This document shows, piece after piece, positions 1 through 7,758 of a DNA stretch of 64,000 nucleotides. The stretch is from Peterkaempfera bronchialis. Its GTDB lineage: Bacteria > Actinomycetota > Actinomycetes > Streptomycetales > Streptomycetaceae. Positions within the stretch are counted from its first letter, which is position 1; each line of letters begins with the position of its first letter. The notes below the pieces were generated by a model. It had not been told where the DNA came from and searched no databases. It worked only from the letters and a program-made list of their open reading frames with translations. Location of the stretch: contig NZ_CP031264.1 in the NCBI RefSeq assembly GCF_003258605.2, positions 1,612,001 to 1,676,000 on the forward strand, read 5' to 3'. A program made the position numbers and the translations under genes.

Positions 1-420
1 CACCTCGACCGCGTAGTCGGCGGGCTTGGACTGCTTGTTGTCGATCGACAGCCGGGCCGCCGCGCGGCCGGCGCCCGAGCGCGCGGAGACGGCCTGCACG
101 GCCGTCTCGGAGGCGGCGTTGCCGGTGCCGCGTACGCCGGCCAGCTTGGCCTTGGCCTGGGCCGCGTCGACGCCGCTCTGGGCGGTGGCGCCGGCCGCCG
201 AGGTGGCCGCCGAGGCGCCCGACTCCGCCGCGGAGGCCGCCTCGCTCGCCTTCTCACTGGCGTCGGCGACCAGCGAGGAGGCGGCCTCGGTGGCCTGCCC
301 AGCCGCCGACGACGCCTTCTCCTTGGTGCTGCTGCATCCGGCGGTGCCCAGGGCAAGGGCACCGGCTGCCAGCACCGCCACCGCCGCCGCTCCGGCCGAA
401 CGCTTACGGCTCTGCTGCAT
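1..420 (-). CDS. Putative lipoprotein, C-terminus beyond the window
   Basis: Reading leftward from an ATG at 420, the frame stays open to the window edge, giving 140 residues without a stop. The N-terminus MQQSRKRSAG is basic, then comes a short hydrophobic stretch ending in LGTAGC, a lipobox whose Cys would be lipidated. The mature part is very rich in Ala, Ser and Glu (SEKASEAASAAESGASA) and looks low-complexity or helical. A strong ribosome site GGAGGAGAAGG lies just before the start. The function is not recognisable. The forward-strand frame over the same bases is a shadow of this gene. Confidence 0.7.
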   Translation of the reverse strand, partial: MQQSRKRSAGAAAVAVLAAGALALGTAGCSSTKEKASSAAGQATEAASSLVADASEKASEAASAAESGASAATSAAGATAQSGVDAAQAKAKLAGVRGTGNAASETAVQAVSARSGAGRAAARLSIDNKQSKPADYAVEV

Positions 421-582
421 CCGTCCTTCTCCTCCGCAGTGGGCGGCACCCCTTCGGCGGCGCCCGTCCCGTCCAGGCTGTCCCGGCGCACCTCCGTCCG
501 CGATCGTTGCGCGGCCGGGTGGGTGACCGCCCCGGTCGCGGCCGGGGCACCGGCCCGGCGGATATAGCGTCGAAGAGACGAT

Positions 583-588
583 TAGGCT
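583..588 (+). promoter_or_regulatory. -10 element of a leaderless nadE promoter
   Basis: TAGGCT lies so that transcription would begin at or next to the GTG start of nadE at 595, with no ribosome site in between. This arrangement is typical of leaderless mRNAs in Streptomyces. No clear -35 box is visible. Inference from spacing only. Confidence 0.45.
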
Positions 589-594
589 GGGGCC

Positions 595-2376
595 GTGCCT
601 CATCTACGTCTCGCACTCAGCCAGATCGATCCCTATGTCGGCGACATCGCCCGCAACAGCGACGAGATCGTGCGCTGGACCCGGCACGCCGCCGAGCGGG
701 GGGCCCAGCTGGTGGCCTTCCCGGAGATGGCGCTGACCGGCTACCCCGTGGAGGACCTGGCGCTGCGCCGCTCCTTCGTGGAAGGCTCCCGCACCGCCCT
801 GGTGGAGCTGGCCGGACGGCTGGCCGCCGAGGGCCTGGGCGCGGTCCCGGTCGTCGTCGGCTACCTGGGCCGCGCCGAGGGGAGCGCCCCGCCGCAGCCG
901 GGCCGCCCGGCGGGGGCGCCGCAGAACTGCGCGGCGGTGCTGTACGGCGGCCGGGTGGTCACCCGCTTCGCCAAGCACCACCTGCCCAACTACGGCGTCT
1001 TCGACGAGTACCGCTACTTCGTGCCCGGCGACCAGCTGGCCGTGGTCCGGCTGCACGGCGTGGATGTGGCCCTGGCCATCTGCGAGGACATCTGGCAGGA
1101 CGGCGGCCGGGTGACCGCCGCCCGCGAGGCCGGCGCCGGGCTGCTGCTGGTGGTCAACGGCTCGCCGTACGAGCGGGAGAAGGACGACGTCCGGCTGGAG
1201 CTGGTGCGCCGCCGCGCCGCCGAGGCGGGCTGCGCCCTGGCCTATGTCAACATGGTCGGCGCCCAGGACGAGCTGGTCTTCGACGGCGACTCGATCGTGG
1301 TGGACGCCTCGGGCGAGGTCCTGGCCCGCGCCCCGCAGTTCGAGGAGGGCTGCGTCCTGGTCGACCTGGAGCTGCCCGCCGCCGAGACCGACCCCGAGGC
1401 CGCCGCCGAGACCGAGGGCGCCGCCGGTGGGCTGGTGGCCGACGGGCTGCGGGTGGAGCGCACCGTCCTCAGCACCGAACCGCTGCCCGCGCCCGAGCAG
1501 CCGGTGGTCCCGGGGATCGCACCCCGGCTGGGCGACGAGGAGGAGATCTATGCGGCGCTGGTCTCCGGCACCCGCGCCTATGTGCGCAAGAACGGCTTCC
1601 GCTCGGTGCTGATCGGCCTCTCCGGCGGCATCGACTCGGCCCTGGTGGCGGCCATCGCGGTGGACGCGGTCGGCGCGGAGCAGGTGTACGGCGTCTCCAT
1701 GCCGAGCGCGTACTCCTCCCAGCACTCACGGGACGACGCGGCCGAGCTGGCCCGCCGCACCGGGCTGAACTTCCGCACCGTCCCGATCGCCCCGATGTTC
1801 GACGCCTATATGAGCCAGCTGGCGCTGACCGGGCTGGCCGAGGAGAACCTCCAGTCGCGGCTGCGCGGCACCCTGCTGATGGCCATCTCCAACCAGGAGG
1901 GCCACATCGTGCTCGCGCCGGGCAACAAGAGCGAGCTGGCGGTGGGCTACTCCACGCTCTACGGCGACTCGGTCGGCGCCTACGGGCCGATCAAGGACGT
2001 CTACAAGACGCTGATCTTCCGGCTGGCCCGCTGGCGCAACAAGGCCGCCGAGGAGCGCGGCGAGACCCCGCCGATCCCGGAGAACTCCATCTCCAAGCCG
2101 CCCAGCGCCGAGCTGCGCCCCGGCCAGGTGGACACCGACTCGCTGCCGGACTACGACCTGCTGGACGCGGTCCTCCAGGCGTACATCGAGAACGACCAGG
2201 GGCGGGACGCCATCGTGGCGGCCGGCTTCGACCCGGCCGTGGTGGACCGGGTGGTGCGGCTGGTGGACACCGCCGAGTACAAGCGGCGCCAGTACCCGCC
2301 GGGCCCCAAGGTCTCGGTCAAGGCGTTCGGCCGCGACCGCCGGCTGCCGATCACCAACCGCTGGCGGCGCGGCTGA
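595..2376 (+). CDS. nadE: Glutamine-dependent NAD+ synthetase
   Basis: Makes NAD+ from deamido-NAD+, ATP and glutamine in the cytosol, the last step of NAD biosynthesis. The 593-residue, two-domain layout is that of the glutamine-dependent enzymes. An N-terminal nitrilase-type glutaminase (about residues 1-270) has the Glu-Lys-Cys triad at E44 (FPEMALTGY), K127 (FAKHHLPNYG) and C163 (AICEDIW). A C-terminal synthetase domain has the ATP-binding P-loop SGGIDSAL at 343. The C-terminal KAFGRDRRLPITNR is characteristic. Start is GTG; a -10-like box directly upstream suggests a leaderless transcript. It stands alone between oppositely oriented genes. Confidence 0.97.
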   Translation: MPHLRLALSQIDPYVGDIARNSDEIVRWTRHAAERGAQLVAFPEMALTGYPVEDLALRRSFVEGSRTALVELAGRLAAEGLGAVPVVVGYLGRAEGSAPPQPGRPAGAPQNCAAVLYGGRVVTRFAKHHLPNYGVFDEYRYFVPGDQLAVVRLHGVDVALAICEDIWQDGGRVTAAREAGAGLLLVVNGSPYEREKDDVRLELVRRRAAEAGCALAYVNMVGAQDELVFDGDSIVVDASGEVLARAPQFEEGCVLVDLELPAAETDPEAAAETEGAAGGLVADGLRVERTVLSTEPLPAPEQPVVPGIAPRLGDEEEIYAALVSGTRAYVRKNGFRSVLIGLSGGIDSALVAAIAVDAVGAEQVYGVSMPSAYSSQHSRDDAAELARRTGLNFRTVPIAPMFDAYMSQLALTGLAEENLQSRLRGTLLMAISNQEGHIVLAPGNKSELAVGYSTLYGDSVGAYGPIKDVYKTLIFRLARWRNKAAEERGETPPIPENSISKPPSAELRPGQVDTDSLPDYDLLDAVLQAYIENDQGRDAIVAAGFDPAVVDRVVRLVDTAEYKRRQYPPGPKVSVKAFGRDRRLPITNRWRRG

Positions 2377-2436
2377 CCCTCCGGCGCGGCTAGGCGCCCC
2401 CGAGTCCCCAAGTCCCCGGGCCCCCGGGCCCCCGGG

Positions 2437-3480
2437 TCAGAGTTCGACGCGGGCCGCCACCGGCAGATGATCGCTGCCGGTGGCGGGGAGCACCCAGGAG
2501 CTGATCGGGGTGACGCCCTTGGTCATGATCTGGTCGATCCGGGTCAGCGGGAAGGACGCCGGCCAGGTGAAGCCCACGCCGTCGCCGGCCGCGCCCTGCG
2601 CGGACCGCATCTGCGAGGTGATGTTGGCCAGGCTGCGGTCGTTCATGGTGCCGTTGAGGTCGCCCAGCAGCACCACCCGCTCCAGCGGCTCGGCAACGAT
2701 GGCCTCGCCCAGCGCCTCGGCACTGTTGTCGCGCTGGTCGGCGGTGAACCCGGCGTCGAACTTGACCCGGACCGAGGGCAGATGCGCCACATAGACCGCG
2801 AGGGCCCCGTTGGGGGTGTCCACCTCGGCGCGCAGCGCCCGGGTCCAGCCGATCTTGATGTCCACGGCCCTGGCCCCGGTGATCGGGTAGCGCGACCAGA
2901 GCGCCACGGTGCCCTTGACGGTGCGGTACGGGTAGGCGGCGGCCAGCTCCTTCTCGTACACCGGCAGCGCGGTGGCGGTCAGCTCCTCCAGGGCCACCAC
3001 ATCGGCCCGGGAGGCGATCAGGTCGCGGGCGGTGGCGGCCGGGTCGGGGTTCTCGGCGTTGACGTTGTGGCTGAGGACGGTGAGGTCGCCGCCGGGGCCG
3101 CTGCGGTCGGAGAGCAGGCCGCCGAAGAGGTCGGCCCAGAGCAGCGCCGGCAGCAGCAGGGCGACCAGGGCGGTCGCCGAGCGCCGCAGCAGGGCGCAGA
3201 GCAGCAGCGCCGGGACGGCCAGGCCGATCCAGGGCAGGAAGGTCTCCAGCAGGCTGCCGAGGTTGCCGACCCGGTTGGGCACCTCGGCGTGGAAGGCCAT
3301 CAGCAGCGTCGTGGCCACCGCGAGCAGCGCGATCACCCAGCCGCGCTGCCAGGCGGTGCGGCCGCGCCGGTCCCGGCCCCAGCGGCCGAGGCCGGGGAGG
3401 TGCGGGCGGCGGGGCCGGGGGCCTGACCGGCCCGGCTCTCCGCCGTCCGCCTGCGCCCACCCCGTCGCCGCCTGTGCCAT
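2437..3480 (-). CDS. Membrane-anchored endonuclease/exonuclease/phosphatase family protein
   Basis: A 347-residue protein. After a basic proline- and arginine-rich N-terminus come about three hydrophobic segments (GWVIALLAVATTLLM, WIGLAVPALLLCALL, ALVALLLPALLWADL), then an EEP hydrolase domain expected to face outside. Family motifs are visible in order: SHNVNAENP, VVALEELT, LLGDLNGT and the C-terminal GSDHLPVAA with the catalytic Asp-His. EEP proteins cleave phosphodiester or phosphate bonds in nucleic acids, lipids or sugars; the substrate here cannot be told. Conserved in Streptomyces in this membrane-linked form. Confidence 0.85.
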   Translation of the reverse strand: MAQAATGWAQADGGEPGRSGPRPRRPHLPGLGRWGRDRRGRTAWQRGWVIALLAVATTLLMAFHAEVPNRVGNLGSLLETFLPWIGLAVPALLLCALLRRSATALVALLLPALLWADLFGGLLSDRSGPGGDLTVLSHNVNAENPDPAATARDLIASRADVVALEELTATALPVYEKELAAAYPYRTVKGTVALWSRYPITGARAVDIKIGWTRALRAEVDTPNGALAVYVAHLPSVRVKFDAGFTADQRDNSAEALGEAIVAEPLERVVLLGDLNGTMNDRSLANITSQMRSAQGAAGDGVGFTWPASFPLTRIDQIMTKGVTPISSWVLPATGSDHLPVAARVEL

Positions 3481-3729
3481 GCCCGTGATCCCTTGCGCTG
3501 TGCTCTGTACCGGTGCCGTGCTCCCGCCGCAGCGGACCTGGGTGGCCCGGAAGCCCGGAGGCCCGCCCGCTCGGCTCAGCGTATGCCGGGACAGACGCTG
3601 GGACCGACCGGGGAGGTTCCGGTTGGCCGGGATCCCGGTACCCGCCCGGCGGCGGTCGGCGACCCCGTACGGAGCCGTTCTGCGCGCACCGGGGCCGCCG
3701 GACCGGCTCCTCCTCGGTCAGTCCCCTCC

Positions 3730-3783
3730 GGCGCGGGCAACCGGCTCGGGGATCCCGGCCGCGCCGGGCCGGTTGCCCGCGCC
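3730..3783 (-). terminator. Hairpin terminator after the TetR gene
   Basis: A perfect 15-bp inverted repeat (arms 3730-3744 and 3769-3783, GGCGCGGGCAACCGG and its complement) lies 8 bases past the stop of the minus-strand TetR gene. There is no T-tract, as is common in high-GC actinomycetes. The rest of the gap 3481-3791 holds nothing else that I can support. Confidence 0.65.
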
Positions 3784-3791
3784 GCTGCTGG

Positions 3792-4463
3792 TCACCCGGC
3801 GGGGACAGGGCCGGACGGGCGGGCGGCGACGCCCTGGAGCGCGGTGTCCACGATCAGCTGGGGCAGCCCGGGGTCGTCCAGCGGGGCGTCGTCCCAGAGG
3901 ACGGAGCGGACCAGCATCGGGGCCGTGAGGATCTCCGCGAGCAGGTCCAGGTCGAGGTCCGAACGGAGTTCGCCCCGCTCGACCCCGCGCTGGACCACAT
4001 GGCGGATGAGTTCGCGGCGACGCTGCACCACCCGCTCGTGGTAGAGCTGCTTGAACTCGGGCAGCGAGCCCATCTGGCTGAGGGCCGCCTTGAGGATCCA
4101 GCGGGAGCGCTTGGCCAGACCTCGGCGGCGCATGAAGTCCAGCAGGGTCACCACATCGTCGCGGACGGACTCCCCGGCCAGCTCCGGCTCGGGCTCCTCC
4201 AGCCGCCGGACCACATCGATCAGCAGCGCCTCCTTGTTGGGCCACCGCCGGTAGACGGTGGCCTTGGCGACGCCGGCCTCCTGGGCGATCCCTTCCATGG
4301 AGAGCTCGGCGAGGCTGCTGCCCCCGGCCATCAGCCGTTCGACGGCGTCCAGGATGGCCTGGTCGACCGCCTCACTGCGCGGCCGACCGCGCCGGGGCGC
4401 AGCGGTGCACGGGTGGTCGTCCGCGCACCCGGTGCGGCTGGGGGCCGTACTGCTGCTGTCCAT
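3792..4463 (-). CDS. TetR-family repressor, likely of the adjacent MFS exporter
   Basis: A 223-residue regulator with an N-terminal TetR DNA-binding domain: AILDAVERLM, then MEGIAQEAGVAKATVYRRWPNKEALL at about residues 60-90. The C-terminal half is a TetR_C-like ligand domain (RRRGLAKRSRWILKAALSQMG). It follows the MFS exporter by 24 bp on the same strand, so the two are probably co-transcribed. The palindrome upstream of the exporter (6172-6194) is the natural candidate operator, giving autoregulation. The inducer is unknown. Confidence 0.9.
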   Translation of the reverse strand: MDSSSTAPSRTGCADDHPCTAAPRRGRPRSEAVDQAILDAVERLMAGGSSLAELSMEGIAQEAGVAKATVYRRWPNKEALLIDVVRRLEEPEPELAGESVRDDVVTLLDFMRRRGLAKRSRWILKAALSQMGSLPEFKQLYHERVVQRRRELIRHVVQRGVERGELRSDLDLDLLAEILTAPMLVRSVLWDDAPLDDPGLPQLIVDTALQGVAARPSGPVPAG

Positions 4464-4487
4464 GGGCGGATTCTCCCCGACGGCCGG

Positions 4488-6107
4488 TCAGGCCGTCTCC
4501 GCGGGGGCTGCTTCGGGCTCTGCCTCGGGCTGCGCGCCGACGGCGTCGGGCACCGGCAGCCGGCCGGGGAAGAGGACCAGCGCCACGACGGCGCCGAGCA
4601 GTATCACCCCGGCCGAGGTCCCGGCCACGATGTGCATGGCGTGCACAAAGGACTCCTTGGCGGGGTCGACCAGCGCGGCGCCGCGCGGGCCGAGCTGCCG
4701 GGCGACGCCCAGGGTGGCCTCGATGGACTCGCCCGCTGGGCCGCGCAGGGCGGGCGGCACGGCCGACAGGTGGTCGGACATGCCGTTGCGGTACGCGGCG
4801 GAGAGCATGGCGCCGAGGACCGCGACCCCGAGCGAGCCGCCGACCTGGCGGAAGGTGTTGTTGATCGCCGAGCCGGAGCCGGCCTTCTCACGCGGCAGTG
4901 CCGACATGATGGTGACGGTGACCGGCGGCATCACATGGGCCATGCCGGTGCCCATCACAAAGCCGATCACCTCCAGGACCCAGATCGGGGTGGTGGTGTC
5001 CAGCGTCAGGTAGCCGAGGAAGGCCAGTGCCACCAGGGCCATGCCGCCGGCGCAGGTGGCGCGGACGCCGTACCGGTCGACCACCAGCCGGGCCCGGGGG
5101 GCGAAGGCCATCTGGGCCACCGCGAGCGGCAGCAGCAGGGCGCCGGCCTTGAGCGCGCTGTAGCCGCGCACGCTCTGGAGGTAGAAGGCGCCGAAGAAGG
5201 TCACGCCCATCAGGGCGAAGAAGACCAGGCCGATCACGGCGACCGAGGCGGAGAAGCGCGGGTTGCGGAACCAGGTGACGTCCAGCGCCGGGTGCTCGGC
5301 CCGCCGCTCGTACAGCACAAAGGCGGCGAGCACGGCCAGGCCGCCCGCGACGGTGCCCCAGGCGGCGGGGTCGGTGAAGTCGGCGAGCTGGCCGCCCTTG
5401 ATGATGCCGTAGATCAGCAGCACCAGGCCGATGACCGAGAGCAGCACGCCCACCGGGTCGAGTCGGCCGGGGTTGGGGTCGCGGGAGTCGGGGATGAGCA
5501 GCACCATGCCGACCAGGGCGACCAGCACGATGGGGAGGTTGACCAGGAAGACCGAGCCCCACCAGAAGTGCTGGAGCAGCAGGCCGCCGGTGATCGGCCC
5601 TATGGCGATGGCCAGACCGACGGCACCGGCCCAGACCCCTATCGCCTTGGGCTGCTCGTCCCGCTCGAAGACATTCATGATGATGGCGAGGGTGGCGGGC
5701 ATCACCAGGGCGCCGCCCAGGCCCATCACCGCCCGGAAGGTGATCAGTTGGCCGGGTGAGCCGGCCACCGCCGAGAGCAGCGAGCCACCGCCGAACACCA
5801 CCATGCCCGCCAGCAGGACCTTCTTGCGGCCGAGGCGGTCGCCGAGGAGGCCGGAGGTGAACAGCAGTCCGGCGAAGACCAGGGTGTAGGAGTTGATCGC
5901 CCACTCAAGGTCGCTCTGGCTGGCGCCCAGGCCGATGGGCGCCGGGCTGGCGATGGTCTTCATCGCCACATTGAGGATCGAGTTGTCGAGGACGACGACC
6001 AGCAGGGCGAAGATGAGCACCCCGAGGATCGCCCAGCGGCGGCGGTGGACCGTTGCGGGCACCCGGCGCGGCGCGCCGGAGGCCCCGGCGGTGACTGCGG
6101 TGGACAT
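4488..6107 (-). CDS. MFS drug exporter, EmrB/QacA (DHA2, 14-TM) family
   Basis: A 539-residue integral membrane antiporter. It starts after a basic N-terminus with [27 protein letters not shown], carrying the motif D1 Asp typical of DHA2 transporters, followed by motif [12 protein letters not shown]. About 14 hydrophobic segments fit H+-coupled export of toxic compounds. The cytosolic C-terminal tail is rich in Glu, Ala and Pro. First gene of a two-gene unit with a downstream TetR regulator; a perfect inverted repeat lies about 65-90 bp before its start. Substrate unknown. Confidence 0.93.
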   Translation of the reverse strand: MSTAVTAGASGAPRRVPATVHRRRWAILGVLIFALLVVVLDNSILNVAMKTIASPAPIGLGASQSDLEWAINSYTLVFAGLLFTSGLLGDRLGRKKVLLAGMVVFGGGSLLSAVAGSPGQLITFRAVMGLGGALVMPATLAIIMNVFERDEQPKAIGVWAGAVGLAIAIGPITGGLLLQHFWWGSVFLVNLPIVLVALVGMVLLIPDSRDPNPGRLDPVGVLLSVIGLVLLIYGIIKGGQLADFTDPAAWGTVAGGLAVLAAFVLYERRAEHPALDVTWFRNPRFSASVAVIGLVFFALMGVTFFGAFYLQSVRGYSALKAGALLLPLAVAQMAFAPRARLVVDRYGVRATCAGGMALVALAFLGYLTLDTTTPIWVLEVIGFVMGTGMAHVMPPVTVTIMSALPREKAGSGSAINNTFRQVGGSLGVAVLGAMLSAAYRNGMSDHLSAVPPALRGPAGESIEATLGVARQLGPRGAALVDPAKESFVHAMHIVAGTSAGVILLGAVVALVLFPGRLPVPDAVGAQPEAEPEAAPAETA

Positions 6108-6171
6108 GATGTTCCCGTCGATGGAGTGGGACCCCCTGCGGATTCCCAGGGCATCAACGGTACCGGGTTTT

Positions 6172-6194
6172 CGATACGGTCCCGTTCCGTATCG
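6172..6194. promoter_or_regulatory. Probable TetR operator
   Basis: An 8-bp perfect inverted repeat, CGATACGG and CCGTATCG, separated by 7 bases, lies in the promoter region of the MFS-TetR pair, and the flanks are locally AT-richer than the surroundings. Half-sites of this size and spacing are usual for TetR dimers. It also lies 152 bp before panB on the other strand, but control of the exporter is the simpler reading. Confidence 0.6.
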
Positions 6195-6345
6195 TAAATC
6201 CTCGGCAAAAGTTCCTGCGAGAGAGGCCGCATCCGGTCGGTGGGACCCGGCTCTTTGCGCACCGGCCGCCGCATGTCAGCATGGAGGGGATCCGGGGACG
6301 CCCGTACGGGCGCCACGAGACCACCCACACACAGGAGCCTGTTCC

Positions 6346-7218
6346 ATGAACGCTTCTCCGCTTCAGCCTGCCCAGAAGTCCGAGCGCCCGGCCGCCACCC
6401 TCTACGGGGGCACCCGCAGCCGCCGGGTGACGGTGCGCGACATCGCCGCAGCCAAGCAGCGCGGCGAGCGCTGGCCGATGCTGACCGCGTACGACGCACT
6501 CACCGCCGGCGTCTTCGACGAGGCCGGCATCCCCGTCCTGCTGGTCGGCGACTCCGCCGGCAACTGTCACCTCGGCTATGAGAGCACCGTGCCGGTCACC
6601 CTGGACCAGATGGTGATGCTCTCCGCCGCCGTGGTGCGCGGCACCGAGCACGCCCTGATCGTCGGCGACCTGCCCTTCGGCAGCTACCAGGAGTCCCCCG
6701 CGCAGGCCCTGCGCAACGGCGCCCGGCTGCTCAAGGAGGCGGGCGTCGGCGCGGTGAAGCTGGAGGGCGGCGAGCGCACCGCCCCGGCGGTGGAACTGCT
6801 GGTGCAGTCCGGCATCCCGGTGATGGCCCATATCGGCCTCACCCCGCAGTCGGTGCTCGCCCTGGGCGGCTACCCCGTCCAGGGGCGCGGCGAGGAGGCT
6901 GCCAACCAACTGGTGCGGGACGCCAAGGCGGTGCAGGCGGCCGGCGCGTTCGCGGTGGTGGTGGAGGCCGTGCCGACCGAGCTGGCCGCCCAGTTGACCG
7001 CGTCACTGGCGATCCCGACGGTGGGCATCGGCGCGGGCGCCGAGTGCGACGCCCAGGTACTGGTGTGGACCGACATGGCCGGGATGACGGCCGGCCGGGT
7101 GCCGAAGTTCGTCAAGCAGTACGCCAACCTGCGCTCGGTGCTGGGTGACGCGGCCCGCGCCTTCGGCGAGGACGTGACGGCGGGCACCTTCCCCGGAGAC
7201 GAGCACTCCTTCCACTGA
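6346..7218 (+). CDS. panB: 3-methyl-2-oxobutanoate hydroxymethyltransferase
   Basis: Transfers a hydroxymethyl group from methylene-tetrahydrofolate to 2-oxoisovalerate to give ketopantoate, the first committed step to pantothenate and CoA. The 290 residues match the family length. Signature runs are MLTAYDALTAGVFDEAG, VLLVGDSAGN with the metal-binding Asp, VKLEGGE and VVVEAVP with the catalytic Glu. The ATG at 6346 has a ribosome site AGGAG about 10 bases upstream; upstream in-frame starts lack one. Monocistronic, followed by a clear terminator. Confidence 0.96.
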   Translation: MNASPLQPAQKSERPAATLYGGTRSRRVTVRDIAAAKQRGERWPMLTAYDALTAGVFDEAGIPVLLVGDSAGNCHLGYESTVPVTLDQMVMLSAAVVRGTEHALIVGDLPFGSYQESPAQALRNGARLLKEAGVGAVKLEGGERTAPAVELLVQSGIPVMAHIGLTPQSVLALGGYPVQGRGEEAANQLVRDAKAVQAAGAFAVVVEAVPTELAAQLTASLAIPTVGIGAGAECDAQVLVWTDMAGMTAGRVPKFVKQYANLRSVLGDAARAFGEDVTAGTFPGDEHSFH

Positions 7219-7276
7219 GCCTGCTCTCCCGGGGGCCGGTTCCACACTCCCCCGGGCAGCCCGGTTGCATACATCA

Positions 7277-7312
7277 GGGGCCGGCGGTCGATCCGCCGGC
7301 CCCGCTGTTTTT
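7277..7312 (+). terminator. Rho-independent terminator of panB
   Basis: A perfect 11-bp stem (GGGGCCGGCGG at 7277-7287, its complement at 7293-7303) with loop TCGAT is followed by GCTGTTTTT. It is the most textbook-like terminator in the window. Confidence 0.9.
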
Positions 7313-7336
7313 GCGGGTTCGTTGAAGGTCTGATTG

Positions 7337-7350
7337 TGGGAGCGCTCCCA
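7337..7350. promoter_or_regulatory. CebR-type operator, perfect palindrome
   Basis: TGGGAGCGCTCCCA is the known binding sequence of the LacI-family repressor CebR, which controls cellulose-utilisation genes in Streptomyces and is released by cello-oligosaccharides. It lies about 410 bp before the cellulase start. The rest of 7351-7626 shows no gene, only small hairpins such as 7564-7580. Confidence 0.8.
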
Positions 7351-7626
7351 AGCTTGTCCATGGTCGAACTCCACGGCAGGTCCTGTCAAGACTTCGAGCG
7401 CCAGGCACCCCCGAGGCGTCCCTGACGGGTCATCAGCGCCTCGCTTCGTTCGAGAAGTGAAGTCGCGCAGACCATTGACATGCCCTGACCGTGATGGCTT
7501 CATGTGATCTGTCGCTGCGTCGACTCCCGCCCTGCACGATGTGCAGGCATGGAATCCACAGCCCACCACGGATCGTGGTGCTCTCGACTCCCGACACCCT
7601 TGTGGCCGCCGTGGCCAGGCGCACTG

Positions 7627-7640
7627 TGGAAGCGCTCCCA
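7627..7640. promoter_or_regulatory. Second CebR-type operator, one mismatch
   Basis: TGGAAGCGCTCCCA differs by one base from the perfect palindrome at 7337. It lies about 120 bp before the cellulase start, near where the promoter should be. Two boxes could allow repression by looping, which is an inference. Confidence 0.75.
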
Positions 7641-7758
7641 CGATCGGTCGCGACGGAACTTCAGCAGTCCGGCGCCATCGGCCGGTCGTGACGCATCCAC
7701 CCCGGCCGGCTGCCGGCCACCCACCGCAGCCGGTGACTCCCTCTCCCAAGGAGCCGAC

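Noticed and set aside
507-2393. A 628-codon frame overlapping nadE in another phase
   Set aside because: Arg/Gly/Pro-rich shadow of nadE, which has the full catalytic residue set.
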